64,000 bases of DNA, from contig NTMA01000041.1 of the NCBI GenBank assembly GCA_002917075.1, positions 1 through 64,000 of the forward strand, given 5' to 3'. The notes under the pieces were generated by a model. The model saw nothing but the letters and a program-made list of their open reading frames with translations. It did not search any database and was not told where the DNA came from. Both the position numbers and the translations under genes were made by a program. Below are positions 11,670-22,170 of this stretch, piece after piece; position 1 is the stretch's first letter; every line of letters starts with the position of its first letter. The DNA comes from Hawksworthiomyces lignivorus (taxonomy: Eukaryota > Ascomycota > Sordariomycetes > Ophiostomatales > Ophiostomataceae).

Positions 11670-12947
11670 AGGCCTATATACCTGCTCACAACAACACCTA
11701 TATCTTCAACTAAAATTATGAGGAGGCGCACTGTTATTTCGGAGCATTGTCATTACTAGCGGAGATCACTTTGGAATGCGGCCCTTTTATCAATTTGCAG
11801 TTATATCCCCTTTGTTCTATAAGCATTTTCACCAGGAGTCTTCTTAGTATACCGTCGCTCGCCAGGAACGCATTGGTGGTATTCGTCTTTTGTTCATCAT
11901 TTTGTTTACCTGTATTGCTTGTAATGACTATTTCATCCCATCACTGTTCCGTCGACTTTTACGATTGTCTTTCTTTTCACTACTGTTCCTTAGTATATAC
12001 ATTTTCACTTCTCAAGGCGGGAGACTTATCTGTTATGAAACAGCTATGTTGTACATACAAAGATCTGGCAGGCTCCCATGCCGCCCACCCTTACGTCATT
12101 TTGACATGTGTTACTTTTTACTGCTTTCTCGCTTTTCTGTCCTCTGTGGAAATGGCGAAGTGTCGAATGGTCTTCAATGGCCAAAAAATAACCTTGTTTG
12201 TTGATTACCTGTGGAACGGGCTAACAGAAAGAATGGATAAACGACATGACTTTATGAATATCTTATGAATTTACCCCATTGCTGTTTTATGGCTGTGTAA
12301 TAAAATGAAATCAAAATTGATCAATGAACGGTAGAAATATGTGTTTTGTTCTCGATATGGAAGCCTGCGTTCGGGTCAGCCGCTGATACCGGAAGTGAGC
12401 CACAGCACAGTACTTCGGAATTGGGGGCAGCGTGACGGCTCCACTCGAGTCGACATCGGGCGGAGCTCTGGTCGTACACGTAAAGCTGGCGTTAGCTGTC
12501 ATCAACTGATAAGCGGCCTGAAAATCCAGGCACACCACGTGATCCCATTGTGCGATTAGCTGGCTGTCCTTTCCGGGAGGAGGTGTGAGCCAGCCATGGG
12601 TGTGGTGTGCAAACCTTCGAGACCAATTTTCTGGCCAGCTTTTTCCGATTCTCTGCCACGAAGGCGGTGTTTTTAACTTCTGATGACCTAACGGGTTTCC
12701 TGGTATCTCTCTCCCTCTCTCTCCACTTCTAGTTCTACCATCTATTCTGCCTCTCGACCAAAAAGAAGAGAAATCTACGGAATTTTCTTTTTAATTTTGT
12801 CCTTACCTCCCCAGATACTTTCTCTCATTTGGCTTTTCTTTCCTCCGAACAGCCACTGAGTTTTGTTTCCTCCACCGTCCATTTTCCGGACTCTCTTCAC
12901 CTCTCTCTTTTGCAGCGTTTCGATTTCCACCTCTCCTTCCGGCCATC
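11670..12947. other. Intergenic: 3' flank of the DUF2457-like gene and SAR1 promoter
   Basis: The first 600 bases are pyrimidine-rich. They contain a 173-codon frame (11747-12268) with no ATG start and no family features, judged fortuitous. From about 12700 to the SAR1 start the plus strand is CT-rich (TCTCTCTCC runs), typical of fungal core promoters and leaders. No RNA gene seen. Confidence 0.5.
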
Positions 12948-13980
12948 ATGTGGATTATCAACTGGTGTATGTTTTTGTAAAGATGATTTGGTGTCATCTA
13001 GTATGAGAGAACGACAAGATATATCGATTGCTGACCATACACGCGAGCTAGTCTACGACGTCCTGTCGTCGCTTGGTCTGTTAAACAAGCACGCCAAGCT
13101 GCTGTTCCTGGGCCTGGACAATGCCGGCAAGACAACGCTGCTGCATATGCTGAAGGTAAAGCTTGGAGAGACAGCTGGATTTCCTTTTCATTTTACGTTG
13201 GGTTTGAAACCAGCCGTCCAGCTAACGTCAACTTTCGCTTTAGAACGATCGCGTTGCCATCCTGCAACCCACCCTGCACCCGAGTTTGTCCTTTGCCCTT
13301 ACCCATCGCGTGCCGAAAACAGGCAGTACGCCAAAGTGAGAACAACAGCTGCTAACAGAATCCGCGTCATAGCATCTGAGGAACTGGCCATTGGCAACGT
13401 TCGCTTCACCACCTTTGACCTGGGCGGTCACCAGCAGGGTATGTCGGCACAGCAAGAGGCAGTGGGGGAGAAGAAAGCGAGAAAAGGAAAAAAAAAAGAG
13501 GAATGAGAGCGAAATGATTGGAGGCGGAGAGACTTTCTATGTCTTGATTTGCTAACGGTGCTGCACTCTAGCTCGCCGTCTCTGGAAGGACTACTTCCCC
13601 GAGGTCAACGGCATCGTCTTCCTCGTCGATGCCAAGGACCACGAGCGGTTTCCCGAGGCCAAGGCTGAGCTGGACGCCCTTCTCTCTATGGAAGAGCTCT
13701 CCAAGGTGCCTTTTGTTATCCTGGGCAACAAGATCGACCACCCGGACGCCGTCTCCGAAGACGAGCTGCGCCACCAGCTGGGCCTGTACCAGACCACAGG
13801 CAAGAGCAAAGTGGCACTGGAGGGTATCCGGCCTATCGAGGTGTTCATGTGCTCCGTCGTGATGCGGCAAGGTTCGTCGACGAAGATTTTCCCACCATCT
13901 TCTTATCCGCTAAATATCCCTCTAACTTGTCATTACCAGGCTACGGCGATGGCATCCGATGGCTGTCGAACTATGTGTAA
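12948..13980 (+). CDS. SAR1: COPII small GTPase Sar1
   Basis: Six exons: 12948-12966, 13052-13155, 13244-13283, 13373-13438, 13572-13871 and 13940-13980. They total 570 nt and give 189 aa, exactly the fungal Sar1 length. The protein begins [20 protein letters not shown], the amphipathic membrane-inserting helix. It has the P-loop GLDNAGKT (residues 27-34), switch I with PTLHPTSEEL, switch II DLGGHQQ and the base-recognition motif NKID, and ends [11 protein letters not shown]. Sar1-GTP recruits Sec23/24 to ER exit sites and starts vesicle budding. All introns are GT-AG (donors GTATGT, GTAAAG, GTTTGT, GTATGT, GTTCGT). The third intron has a clear CTAAC branch site. Coding exon 1 is only 19 nt. 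The gene follows a CT-rich leader. Confidence 0.97.
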
Positions 13981-15326
13981 ATCGAGCATCCCCCAAGGGA
14001 ACGGACAGCATCCTGTGTCGAAGAATGGTCTGTGGTACACATGTATGGGAGCCGCAAGAGCAGCTGAGACCAGCGTGTCTCTCTGCACTTACCGGCGAAC
14101 ACCCGAAACTTGCTTCTTTTTTATACCGTCTTTGTGGTTGAGCGTCTTGTCGGTTGCTGATATGCAAAGGTTGTAAGAGTTAAAGGGTGGGCAAAGGAGG
14201 GCTGGCAGCGAAGGCTGGACGCGGTTTTTATAGGACTCAGGTGTCCTTGCTTCCGTTCTCTCGAATCCCCTTTACTTTTTTTTTTCCTTATCTCTTTTTT
14301 TGGTTTCCTAAAATCGTGTAACGACTTTTATATATAATGTGACCCTCGAAAATGGAAAGCAACAAAAAAAGAACAAAGCTCCAGGCATTCTGTTCACTGT
14401 GCTATGCTGTGGCACTTTCAAGGCGAGACTCAAGATCAATACAAAAGTATGTCACAGTTGCGACTAAACACGCATCTTCGCCATCTATTTTTCCTTTTCA
14501 CAACTGTCACGTATCCTGGACTTCATTACTTCTCGAGTTTGCCTACTAAGATTATGTGTGGATCTTGCCTGGCTCAAATAGCTGCAGTGCACAAGTCTCT
14601 TTGAAGTACTGGCGAGCAGCCCTCCAAAGCCCTTGGGTTTTACTTGCTCTATTTGTGTAACGACCTAAATCGATCGGATTTCTAGCGTGCAAAGGTAAGC
14701 CCTTCGGCAACAAAAACCTTAATCCCACGTAGACAGCTTCGGCAGTTGTGGCCAACCAGAGACAGAGAAGGTCCCTATTACAAGGCCAAAGCGACTTTGA
14801 GGGTAAAGAAAAGGATTGACGGTCGACCCCCTTCTCTCGGTGTTCAGAATTTGGAGATTTTCCCTTTCCTGTGTAAATGTCCCGGCTTTATTCGAGGAAT
14901 TTTCATAATAATACAAAGATCTTTTGCAATCTGGAAATGCTGTAATAGGAGTCCTATTCAGCTGTTGGTACCCCCCTCTTTTCCTATCAATTCGGGGGAA
15001 TTCCAGTCGCTGGGGAATCTTCCGTACACTCCTCTTTCCCCCGCATCGCCCTGTACTTCCGGCTGAGGCTTGCAAATCAGTTCTTTGTCCACTCTTCGCT
15101 TCCCCTACCTGTAACATAGTAGAATTTCCTCTTGTTTGCATTTTTTTTATTGTATTGTATTTTTTATTTTTTATTTTTTATTTTTCATTGCTTTGTATAT
15201 TTTTCTTTTTCCTGGACTAGACTTCATACGTGTGAATCCAAAGGAGGCCAAACTGGGATACGTGCTGCAGCTAACACACTAAGACGAGGCGAGTTTGGGG
15301 GTTCGCTGGCACGCCTTTAGCCGCCC
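13981..15326. other. Intergenic between SAR1 and the short-chain dehydrogenase
   Basis: SAR1 3' flank followed by the promoter of the next plus-strand gene. It contains T-rich tracts and the heptanucleotide array at 15160-15186. No RNA gene and no frame with family resemblance was seen. Confidence 0.5.
15160..15186 (+). repeat. Heptanucleotide microsatellite (TTTTTTA)n
   Basis: Repeated TATTTTT units about 140 bases upstream of the dehydrogenase start. It is the same unit as the array at 7701-7734. Confidence 0.75.
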
Positions 15327-17214
15327 ATGAAGATGATGGACTTGGTAGACGACCAGTTGGAGGACGGGCTGCTGATGGCATCGGCAGCTGCGGCGGCAGC
15401 TGCCATGGTGCCAATGGGCGGCGGATTTGACGCGGGCGACAGCGACGGTGTCAGCACGGCCAGCAGCACCAGCAGTCCTTCTGCCAGTGCGGCAGGCGGC
15501 GTCGGCGGCAGCGGGACGCATGCGAACCGCGGCGTGGGCGGTGGAGGCGGCGGAGCAGGAGCAGGAGGCAAGCCCCGGGTGCAGCTACCGGCGAGCTGCG
15601 ATCCGCCTTCCCCCGATACGCCGACGAAACCGCTCGTCTGGATCGTAGGTTTTCTCCTCCTCTCGTGCGGCTCATTTTTTTTTTTTTTTTTTTTTTTTTT
15701 GCGCCGGGCAGTCGTCATCGCTGCTGCTGACAGGCCTGAACCCACAACTATAGGTCTTTGGCGGCACCGGCCATATGGGCCGCTCGCTGGTGAAGAGCGC
15801 GCTGGCGCACGGCGACTACGTGACGACGGTGGGGCGCACTGTCGAGACATCGGCGGCGGCGATCCAGGCGCTGGCGGCGGCAGCAGCGGCCGAGTACAGC
15901 CCAGACCGCGGCGGCGGCGGCGGAAGCAGCTGCACCGGCGACAGCCCCCTGGCGGACTCGCGCGGGCGGCCAGCGTTGCCGTGCCTGGGGGCGCTCTGCG
16001 ACGTGCGGTCGCGCGAGTCGGTGGAGCGGGTGGTGCGGCGCACGCTGCGGCACTTTGGCGGGCGGATCGACGTGGTAGCCAACTGCTCGGGCTACGGCGT
16101 GGTGGGCGCGTGCGAGGACCAGGACGAGCACGAGCTGCGCAACCAGTTCGAGACCAACTTTATGGGCACGATGCACATCCTGCAGGCGACGCTGCCCGTG
16201 TTCCGGCAGCAGCACGAGCGGTGGCAGCAGTACCAGCAGCACCAGCAGCAGCAGCAGCAGTCACAGCAGCACCAGCAGCAGTCACAACATCACCAGAACC
16301 AGCAGTCGCCGCGCGAGCTGCCCGGCACCCCGGGCGGCGGCGGCCGCTACCTCATCTTCAGCTCGACGGCGGGCTCGCTGGGCGTGCCGGGGCTGGGCCC
16401 CTACTGCGCGACCAAGTACGCGGTGGAGGGCCTGATCGAGGCGATGCTGTACGAGGTGGACGCGTTCAACATCAAGGCGACGCTGGTCGAGCCGGGCCTG
16501 GTGCGGCGCGACGATTTTGCCAACGAGAGCGGCGGCACGCCGCCCAAGGAGCGGCGGCCGGGGTCGCGGTCGCCGGCGTCGTCCGGCAAAGGCAGCGGCG
16601 GCGGGGGCGGCGGGGGGAATGGAAATACCGGCCGGGTGGTCGGCAGCAACCCGCTGCCAATGTGGGGTCACCTGCTGCTCAAGCCGCCCAGCGAGCCGTA
16701 TGCGGGGGCGGCGTCGCCGTCTCTGCACATGGCGCGCATGGTGCAGTGGCTCGGCGAGCGGCAGCCGACCAGCGTGGTGCTGTGCGCCGAGCTGGTGTGG
16801 CAGCTGGCCCACTGCTCGTTTCCGCCGCTGCGCCTGCCGCTGGGCAGCTACGCCATCGAGAGCATCCGCGACCGCATGCGCTCCGTCACCGAGGAGCTCG
16901 AGGACTGGAAGCACCTCAACTTCCCTATGCCGCCGGACGCCGCGGCGGCGGCGGCGGCAGGGACTGGGACTGGGACTGGGACAGGAACAGGGACAGGGGC
17001 AGGGACGGGGGCAGGGACGGGAACAGGAGGCGCTGCTGCTGGAACAGCAGCGGGTACAGCAGGACCTGGCGCATCAGCGCAGCCAGCAGCAGGGACGGCA
17101 GCAGCAGGGAGCACGAGCGAGAGCAATGCTGCGACCATGGCGGAAAGAGAGGAGAAAATGGCCGGCGGCGGTGGTGAAGACCAAGACGAGGAGATGTTGG
17201 ATGTCAGCAGCTAA
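15327..17214 (+). CDS. Short-chain dehydrogenase/reductase with polyQ and Gly/Thr low-complexity insertions
   Basis: Two exons, 15327-15644 and 15754-17214, giving 592 aa. After about 100 residues of Ala/Gly/Ser-rich sequence the Rossmann core begins with VWIVFGGTGHMGRSL, and the intron falls between WI and VF. SDR features follow: an Asp-containing CDVRSRESV, NCSGYG in the NNAG position, the catalytic Ser in FSSTAGS (about residue 310) and YCATK (Tyr about 323, Lys about 327). The C-terminal HCSFPPLRLPLGSYAIESI block recurs in a fungal SDR subfamily. A Gln/His tract of about 35 residues lies between NFMGTMHILQ and the Ser strand. A (GT/GA)n tail at about 508-530 is encoded by a hexanucleotide repeat. 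The nucleotide-binding motif is GGTGHMG rather than TGxxxGxG. The substrate cannot be assigned. Confidence 0.88.
15675..15700 (+). repeat. Poly(dT) run of 26 inside the dehydrogenase intron
   Basis: Uninterrupted T26 within the only intron (15645-15753). It may act as an extended pyrimidine tract, and its length is likely to vary between strains. Confidence 0.85.
16960..17028 (+). repeat. In-frame hexanucleotide repeat GGGACN/GGAACN
   Basis: Eleven or so degenerate six-base units encode alternating Gly-Thr and Gly-Ala in the C-terminal tail of the dehydrogenase. The unit length keeps the frame open whatever the copy number. Confidence 0.85.
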
Positions 17215-17701
17215 AGAAAAGAAGCATAGTTTGTGTCAATTGCAGCCTATCTTCTTCGTATTTACATATGTCAATATTGCAGCCTGTGTTTTATATGGTC
17301 CTCGTCCGCCATGTGAAGCTGGCCGACACGGCGAAGTCAGGATCAGATTCCCTTGTCCGTCTTGTGTCCAGACGCTCCAGGGGCTTTGCATATGGGCGAA
17401 CTAAGCTGGTCTCGTATGAGCAATGTCGGCCCTGTGCTAGCGCTCTCTTGGAGAACCAACCGGCTTCTTCTCGTATCCCCGGATCTGAAGTATAATTTCC
17501 CATTTTATGCCCTTTTCAGATCTGCTTCTAACTTCTGGACCACCGCATACTTTACCTGCACTGTGAGATGGCGTTTTACCACGTAACGCCATGGCAAACT
17601 CGTGTACTCGCAGTAAAAAGTGGGACTCGCCGCACGCTACAGAATTACGAGTACTTTTTTTTAAGCCTGCATACACGCGACTACGAAGTATTATGCCACT
17701 G

Positions 17702-17703
<2 letters not shown>

Positions 17704-17737
<34 letters not shown>
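17704..17737 (+). repeat. Poly(dT) run of 34
   Basis: Longest homopolymer in the window, intergenic, flanked by unique sequence. Confidence 0.9.
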
Positions 17738-18419
17738 CTTTTCTTTGTTCCCTCTAGCATTTCATTACGCGTAATATTTCGACCGCGCACATCCTGCGTG
17801 TTCATGCTGTACTCGCACTCTTTATTACAGGCTACGATACTCCGTACGCTGATACAAACATTCGTACAAACTGACGCACCCGCCTGTCTGGCCTTTGAAA
17901 CAAACGCTGTGAATTGCCTCTAGTCGTAGAAAAAGATTGTTCACCTCGCGTTCGTCCGTCCCGCCCTGCCAACTTGCTTTTCTGCTGGACAGACAACTTG
18001 GTTAGCCGCTGCGGCTCATTCCAATCGCGTCGTCATCTACCCCTTGCTCTCCCTCTATTCCCCCCCAAATCTGGTTGCACATCTGCCTTCCATCTGTCCT
18101 CCCGCCTGTCCTCACATATCCCATCTTACGGTTCCTTGTGTCTTTCTCTCCTGTGACTTGAGTTACTGTCAAACTTTTGCACTCTACTGTTTATCATTTT
18201 TCATTCTTAAACACTTTTTTTTTTTTTTCTATTTCTGTATTTTCTCTCAGTTTGCCTCTCCCAGGACAGATCACCACATCTCGCCTCTTATCATCGTAAA
18301 TCGTTTCCTTTTCCTCTTTAATTTAACCTACATATTTCGCACACAGCCTACCCACCTTTCTGAGTGTTGCCTGTCTGTTCAGAGTACTCTGTAGTAGTTA
18401 GTATTTTTTTATTGCTTTC

Positions 18420-19006
18420 TTTTGTCCCTTTCGTCTCTCTTCTCATTCGACGGAATTCAAAAGGGGGTAAAAAAAGGCACCGCCTCCACTTAATCCACTG
18501 AACAATCACCCGCTATCCTCCTACTGCAACGCCTCTTTTTCCCCCTTTCCTGGCCCTTTCTGGGTCCTCTCCCTTGTCCTATTCCCTTTTCTGTGCTGGG
18601 TCTAGTCCCTAATATTCGCGAAGAACTTATCTTACTTTCTTACTTCTCGTCATTCCAATATTTTTTTTTTAATTGCTGCCGTGTCTTCTTTTCCCTATCG
18701 CGCGCCTGCGACAAGCCTTCCAAGACTCCTGAACGTTGCCTTTTTCTTTCTTTCTCTCTCTCACTTCTTTTATCCTTCCGGCTCTACCTTTCTTTTCGAT
18801 TCGGGGTTCCCCTTTCATTTTGTTCTCGCGTCTCCTTTTTTCCCTTTACAGACGCATACGAGCACGGGACTTCGTATTCCTTTTCTATTTCCCTTTTCTC
18901 TTCTTCGGCGCGTTCTCGACTTGTCACTCGTTTCTTCAACCGCCCTCGACGTATTCCGATCTCTGCTTTCAGCCAGCCCTTCGTCTCTTCTTCTCACAAT
19001 CACACA
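18420..19006 (+). promoter_or_regulatory. CT-rich promoter/leader of the GDP-mannose transporter gene
   Basis: Nearly continuous C/T runs on the coding strand up to CACACA immediately before the ATG at 19007. Pyrimidine-rich stretches of this kind mark transcription start regions of highly expressed filamentous-fungal genes. The same pattern precedes SAR1 and the DUF2457-like gene. Confidence 0.55.
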
Positions 19007-20416
19007 ATGGCCGACAAGAAAAACGAGGACTTCGCCGTCCGTCTGCCTGAGGGCACCGGCAACAACTTCGCCGAGAAGGAGCCCTTCCTGGGCCGCAACA
19101 GCCCGCTGGCCAACCGTGCTGGCCATGGCCCTTCTGCAGCCCACGCCAGCCTGTCCCGGCTTGAGAACAGCCCCGGCCTCTCTATCGTTTCCTACTGCCT
19201 TGCTTCTATCAGCATGACGGTTGTCAACAAATATGTCGTCTCGGGCAGCGCATGGAACATGAACTTCCTGTACCTCGCTATTCAGGTAAATGCGCCTTTC
19301 GTTGCGTTTTTCTCCTTGACTGCCTCTGGCCTCTTCTGACCGTCTTCGCCTAGTCCACCGTCTGCATCATTGCCATCCTCGTCGGCAAGCAGCTCGGCTT
19401 GATCACGAACCTCTCTGCCTTCGATCCCGAAAAGGGCAAACGCTGTACGTCTCGATGTGTTCTTTATCTCCTTTAGCCTATTCACGCCCCACTCCCTTCC
19501 CGCATCCCTTCGAATCTTGGCATCTTAGATGCCGGCTTCGGTGGCCCGCGATACGACCGACTTACATTGTCAATACTAACAAATTTTCTTTTCAGGGTTC
19601 CCTATTTCCGTCCTGCTGGTTGGCATGATCTACACCGGTGCCAAGGCTCTGCAGTTCCTCTCGGTCCCCGTGTATACGATCTTCAAGAACCTGACGATCA
19701 TCGTCATCGCGTACGGCGAAGTGCTCTGGTTTGGCGGCCAGGTCACGCACATGACGCTACTCTCGTTCGGACTGATGGTGCTCAGCTCCATTGTGGCCGC
19801 GTGGGCCGACATCCAGGCCGCCGTCAACAGCGTCAGCCACCCGGCCGCGGCCACGGAGGCGATCTCGACTCTGAACGCGGGCTATGCCTGGATGAGCCTG
19901 AACGTCTTCTGCTCCGCGTCGTTCCTGCTGGGCATGCGCAAGGTCATCAAGAAGATGAACTTCAAGGACAAGGACACCATGTTCTACAACAACCTGCTGA
20001 GCATCCCCATTCTGATCGTGTGCTCGCTCCTGCTCGAGGACTGGTCCAGCGCCAACCTGGAGCGCAACTTCCCGGAAGAGTCACGCAAGAGCCTGCTCAT
20101 CGGCATGGTCTACTCGGGCCTGGCTGCCATCTTCATCTCCTACTGCTCTGCCTGGTGCGTCCGCGTCACGTCGTCCACCACCTACTCCATGGTCGGTGCT
20201 CTCAACAAGCTGCCCATCGCCGTCAGCGGTCTCATTTTCTTCGATGCCCCCGTCACCTTCGGCAGCGTCACCGCCATCGCCATTGGCTTCGTCAGCGGTC
20301 TGGTCTACGCCTGGGCCAAGATCCGCCAGACGGCCCAGGCCAAGCTCTCGCTGCCCACAAGTCAGCCTGTCATGAGCGCAAGCGCCCAGAGCAACAAGGA
20401 CGCGTCCAACTCATAG
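19007..20416 (+). CDS. VRG4: Golgi GDP-mannose transporter
   Basis: Three exons, 19007-19285, 19354-19444 and 19596-20416, encoding 396 aa. After a hydrophilic 60-residue cytosolic N-terminus come about ten hydrophobic segments of the nucleotide-sugar transporter (DMT) fold, beginning [20 protein letters not shown]. The GDP-mannose signature GALNKLPIA is present in the C-terminal half, and [13 protein letters not shown] corresponds to the conserved FKN motif of this family. The protein imports GDP-mannose into the Golgi lumen in exchange for GMP, supplying mannan, N- and O-glycan and glycosphingolipid synthesis; it is essential in yeast and called gmtA in aspergilli. Introns have GTAAAT and GTACGT donors. 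Residue Trp at the second junction is split T|GG. A short Ser/Asn-rich tail ends the protein. Confidence 0.95.
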
Positions 20417-22170
20417 AGGAAATTCAACTCTGGGATAGAAAAAATAGCGCATTTTTTCTCTCCCTCGCTCGTTGAATCACGAAACTCCTTATGCGCAGCA
20501 ACTCTGCGTTCCCTCACCCTGCATAGCGGCGAACGGCGGCACACAATACGCCTCGCTTTTTAATGATCTTTTTTTTTTCATTTTATTTTATCTCGTAAGG
20601 CCACAAACGCCCTCTGGCCTCTGCAGTTCTTCGTTTTTCGGGCTCTATACACGGCGATTTTTGTGTGGTATCTCTACCCGCATATGAGCGCTCCCTTTAT
20701 TTTATCTCCCTCTATTTCTTTGTACATGATCGTTTATTTCGGTTCTGCGGACCGAGAAGAAGATGAAACAACACACCCTCTACGATATAGACGACTTTCG
20801 CTCTATTACAATGTGAGCTAGATAAACTGGGCTAGTAGAACAATAGGGGAGAGACGGTTCGTTCGAAAGATGAATAGAAGCGCCATGTATGGATGCTGTG
20901 GTATCTGATTTCATCTGGGAGGCAAAGCATGTGGCAGTAGTGCCCGAAGAAAATAGAACTGTCTTCGGAGCACTCTGACGGTTTTGGGGAAGAGAGCCGA
21001 CAAGCAATGACGTGGCGGCAGATTCTCGATTTCCAAGCTTCCCTTGTCTATTTTTCGTCCTTTACCTCTTATCTCTCCACGGTTTTTCTTCACTTCTTGT
21101 TTTTCCTTCTCCTTTGTCTTGCTCCCCTGTTTGTTTTCCCCCAGGGCTTTTTTTGACCCTTACTTTTTTTTTTTTTTTTTCTTTTGGGGACAGGTTTTGT
21201 TTTCCTATTTTCAATCCATCGACTGTTTCGGATTCGGTACTGTTAGAGGAGTTTGCTAGGGAATGGGCTTAAATAAAATAAACGTAACATTTAATACGGA
21301 TATTCTCTTCTACTTTTGGATTTGTTTTCGTTTTGATATCAGTATGTTGTCTTCCACGCTTCTGTGGATGCTTATCTCGTGATCATTTTCTGTTGGGGCA
21401 GAAACGCGTCCAGATGGGCAGAGGCTCCAGGCAGGTAGGCAGGCGGATAGGGCATGTGACGCCATTTGGCGCTCTGCTGTTTTGCATTTGGAGAGTTGAT
21501 TTGGTGTGTGGTGATGTAACCAGCTGCCTGTAACTACCTGTTTCCCGCTGTTTCTGTTCAGCCTTCTTTCCTGCTTTCTGCGAGTAATAGCTTGAAGGGC
21601 CATTCACATGCTAGAAGGCAAGACTGCTGATTCGACAGGCGAAATAACGTTTAAAAAGGAAGGGGAAGGGAAAGAATGGGCGGGCATTAGGGACAACGTT
21701 GAGCGGCTTGGGCCTGCTGTGACATCAGAGGGCCATAAGCTATTAAAAAAGTGTGTCGGCCTTTTGGTGGGAAGGAGCGGCGGGCAGCTTGCACCTGCGC
21801 CTGTTGGCACCAGCGCACCTTCTTTTGGAGGAAGCCCCAGTTTTATTCTCATCAGCTCAACAAGAATTAAAATAAAATAAAAAGTTAAAGACGATTTCGT
21901 CTTCTTCAACACAGGTGAGGGTCCAAACCCTTGAGGTCACCGTCTGATCGAAGCGAACCATTTGCCGTCGATACAGCTTCTTCCTTGTCAAAGCTTCTCC
22001 GCAACCGAGAGGTGGAGAGCGCCAGGATAAAAACGAAATCCAAAATCTCAAGAGATACGCGAACACAGAAACGTTCAGCCTACCGACAACGAGACTGTAG
22101 ACCGAGAGGCGCCAAGTAGCAGGGAGAGACCAGGATATAATAAGGGAAAAGGAAAAAGAAGAGGAGCATC
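20417..22170. other. Intergenic between the GDP-mannose transporter and ALE1
   Basis: T-rich 3' flank of the transporter up to about 21200, then a more purine-rich promoter region of ALE1. No RNA gene, repeat family or supportable ORF was seen. Confidence 0.5.

Larger units (their letters stand above)
17215..19006. other. Intergenic between the dehydrogenase and the GDP-mannose transporter
   Basis: 3' flank of the dehydrogenase, then a long pyrimidine-rich region. It contains T34 at 17704-17737 and a GTACTCCGTAC-type element at 17838-17847. No RNA gene or coding signal was found outside the leader described separately. Confidence 0.5.

Noticed and set aside
11747..12268. A 173-codon plus-strand frame after the DUF2457-like gene
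   Set aside because: It has no ATG at its start, lies in pyrimidine-rich sequence that lacks stops by composition, and shows no family features.
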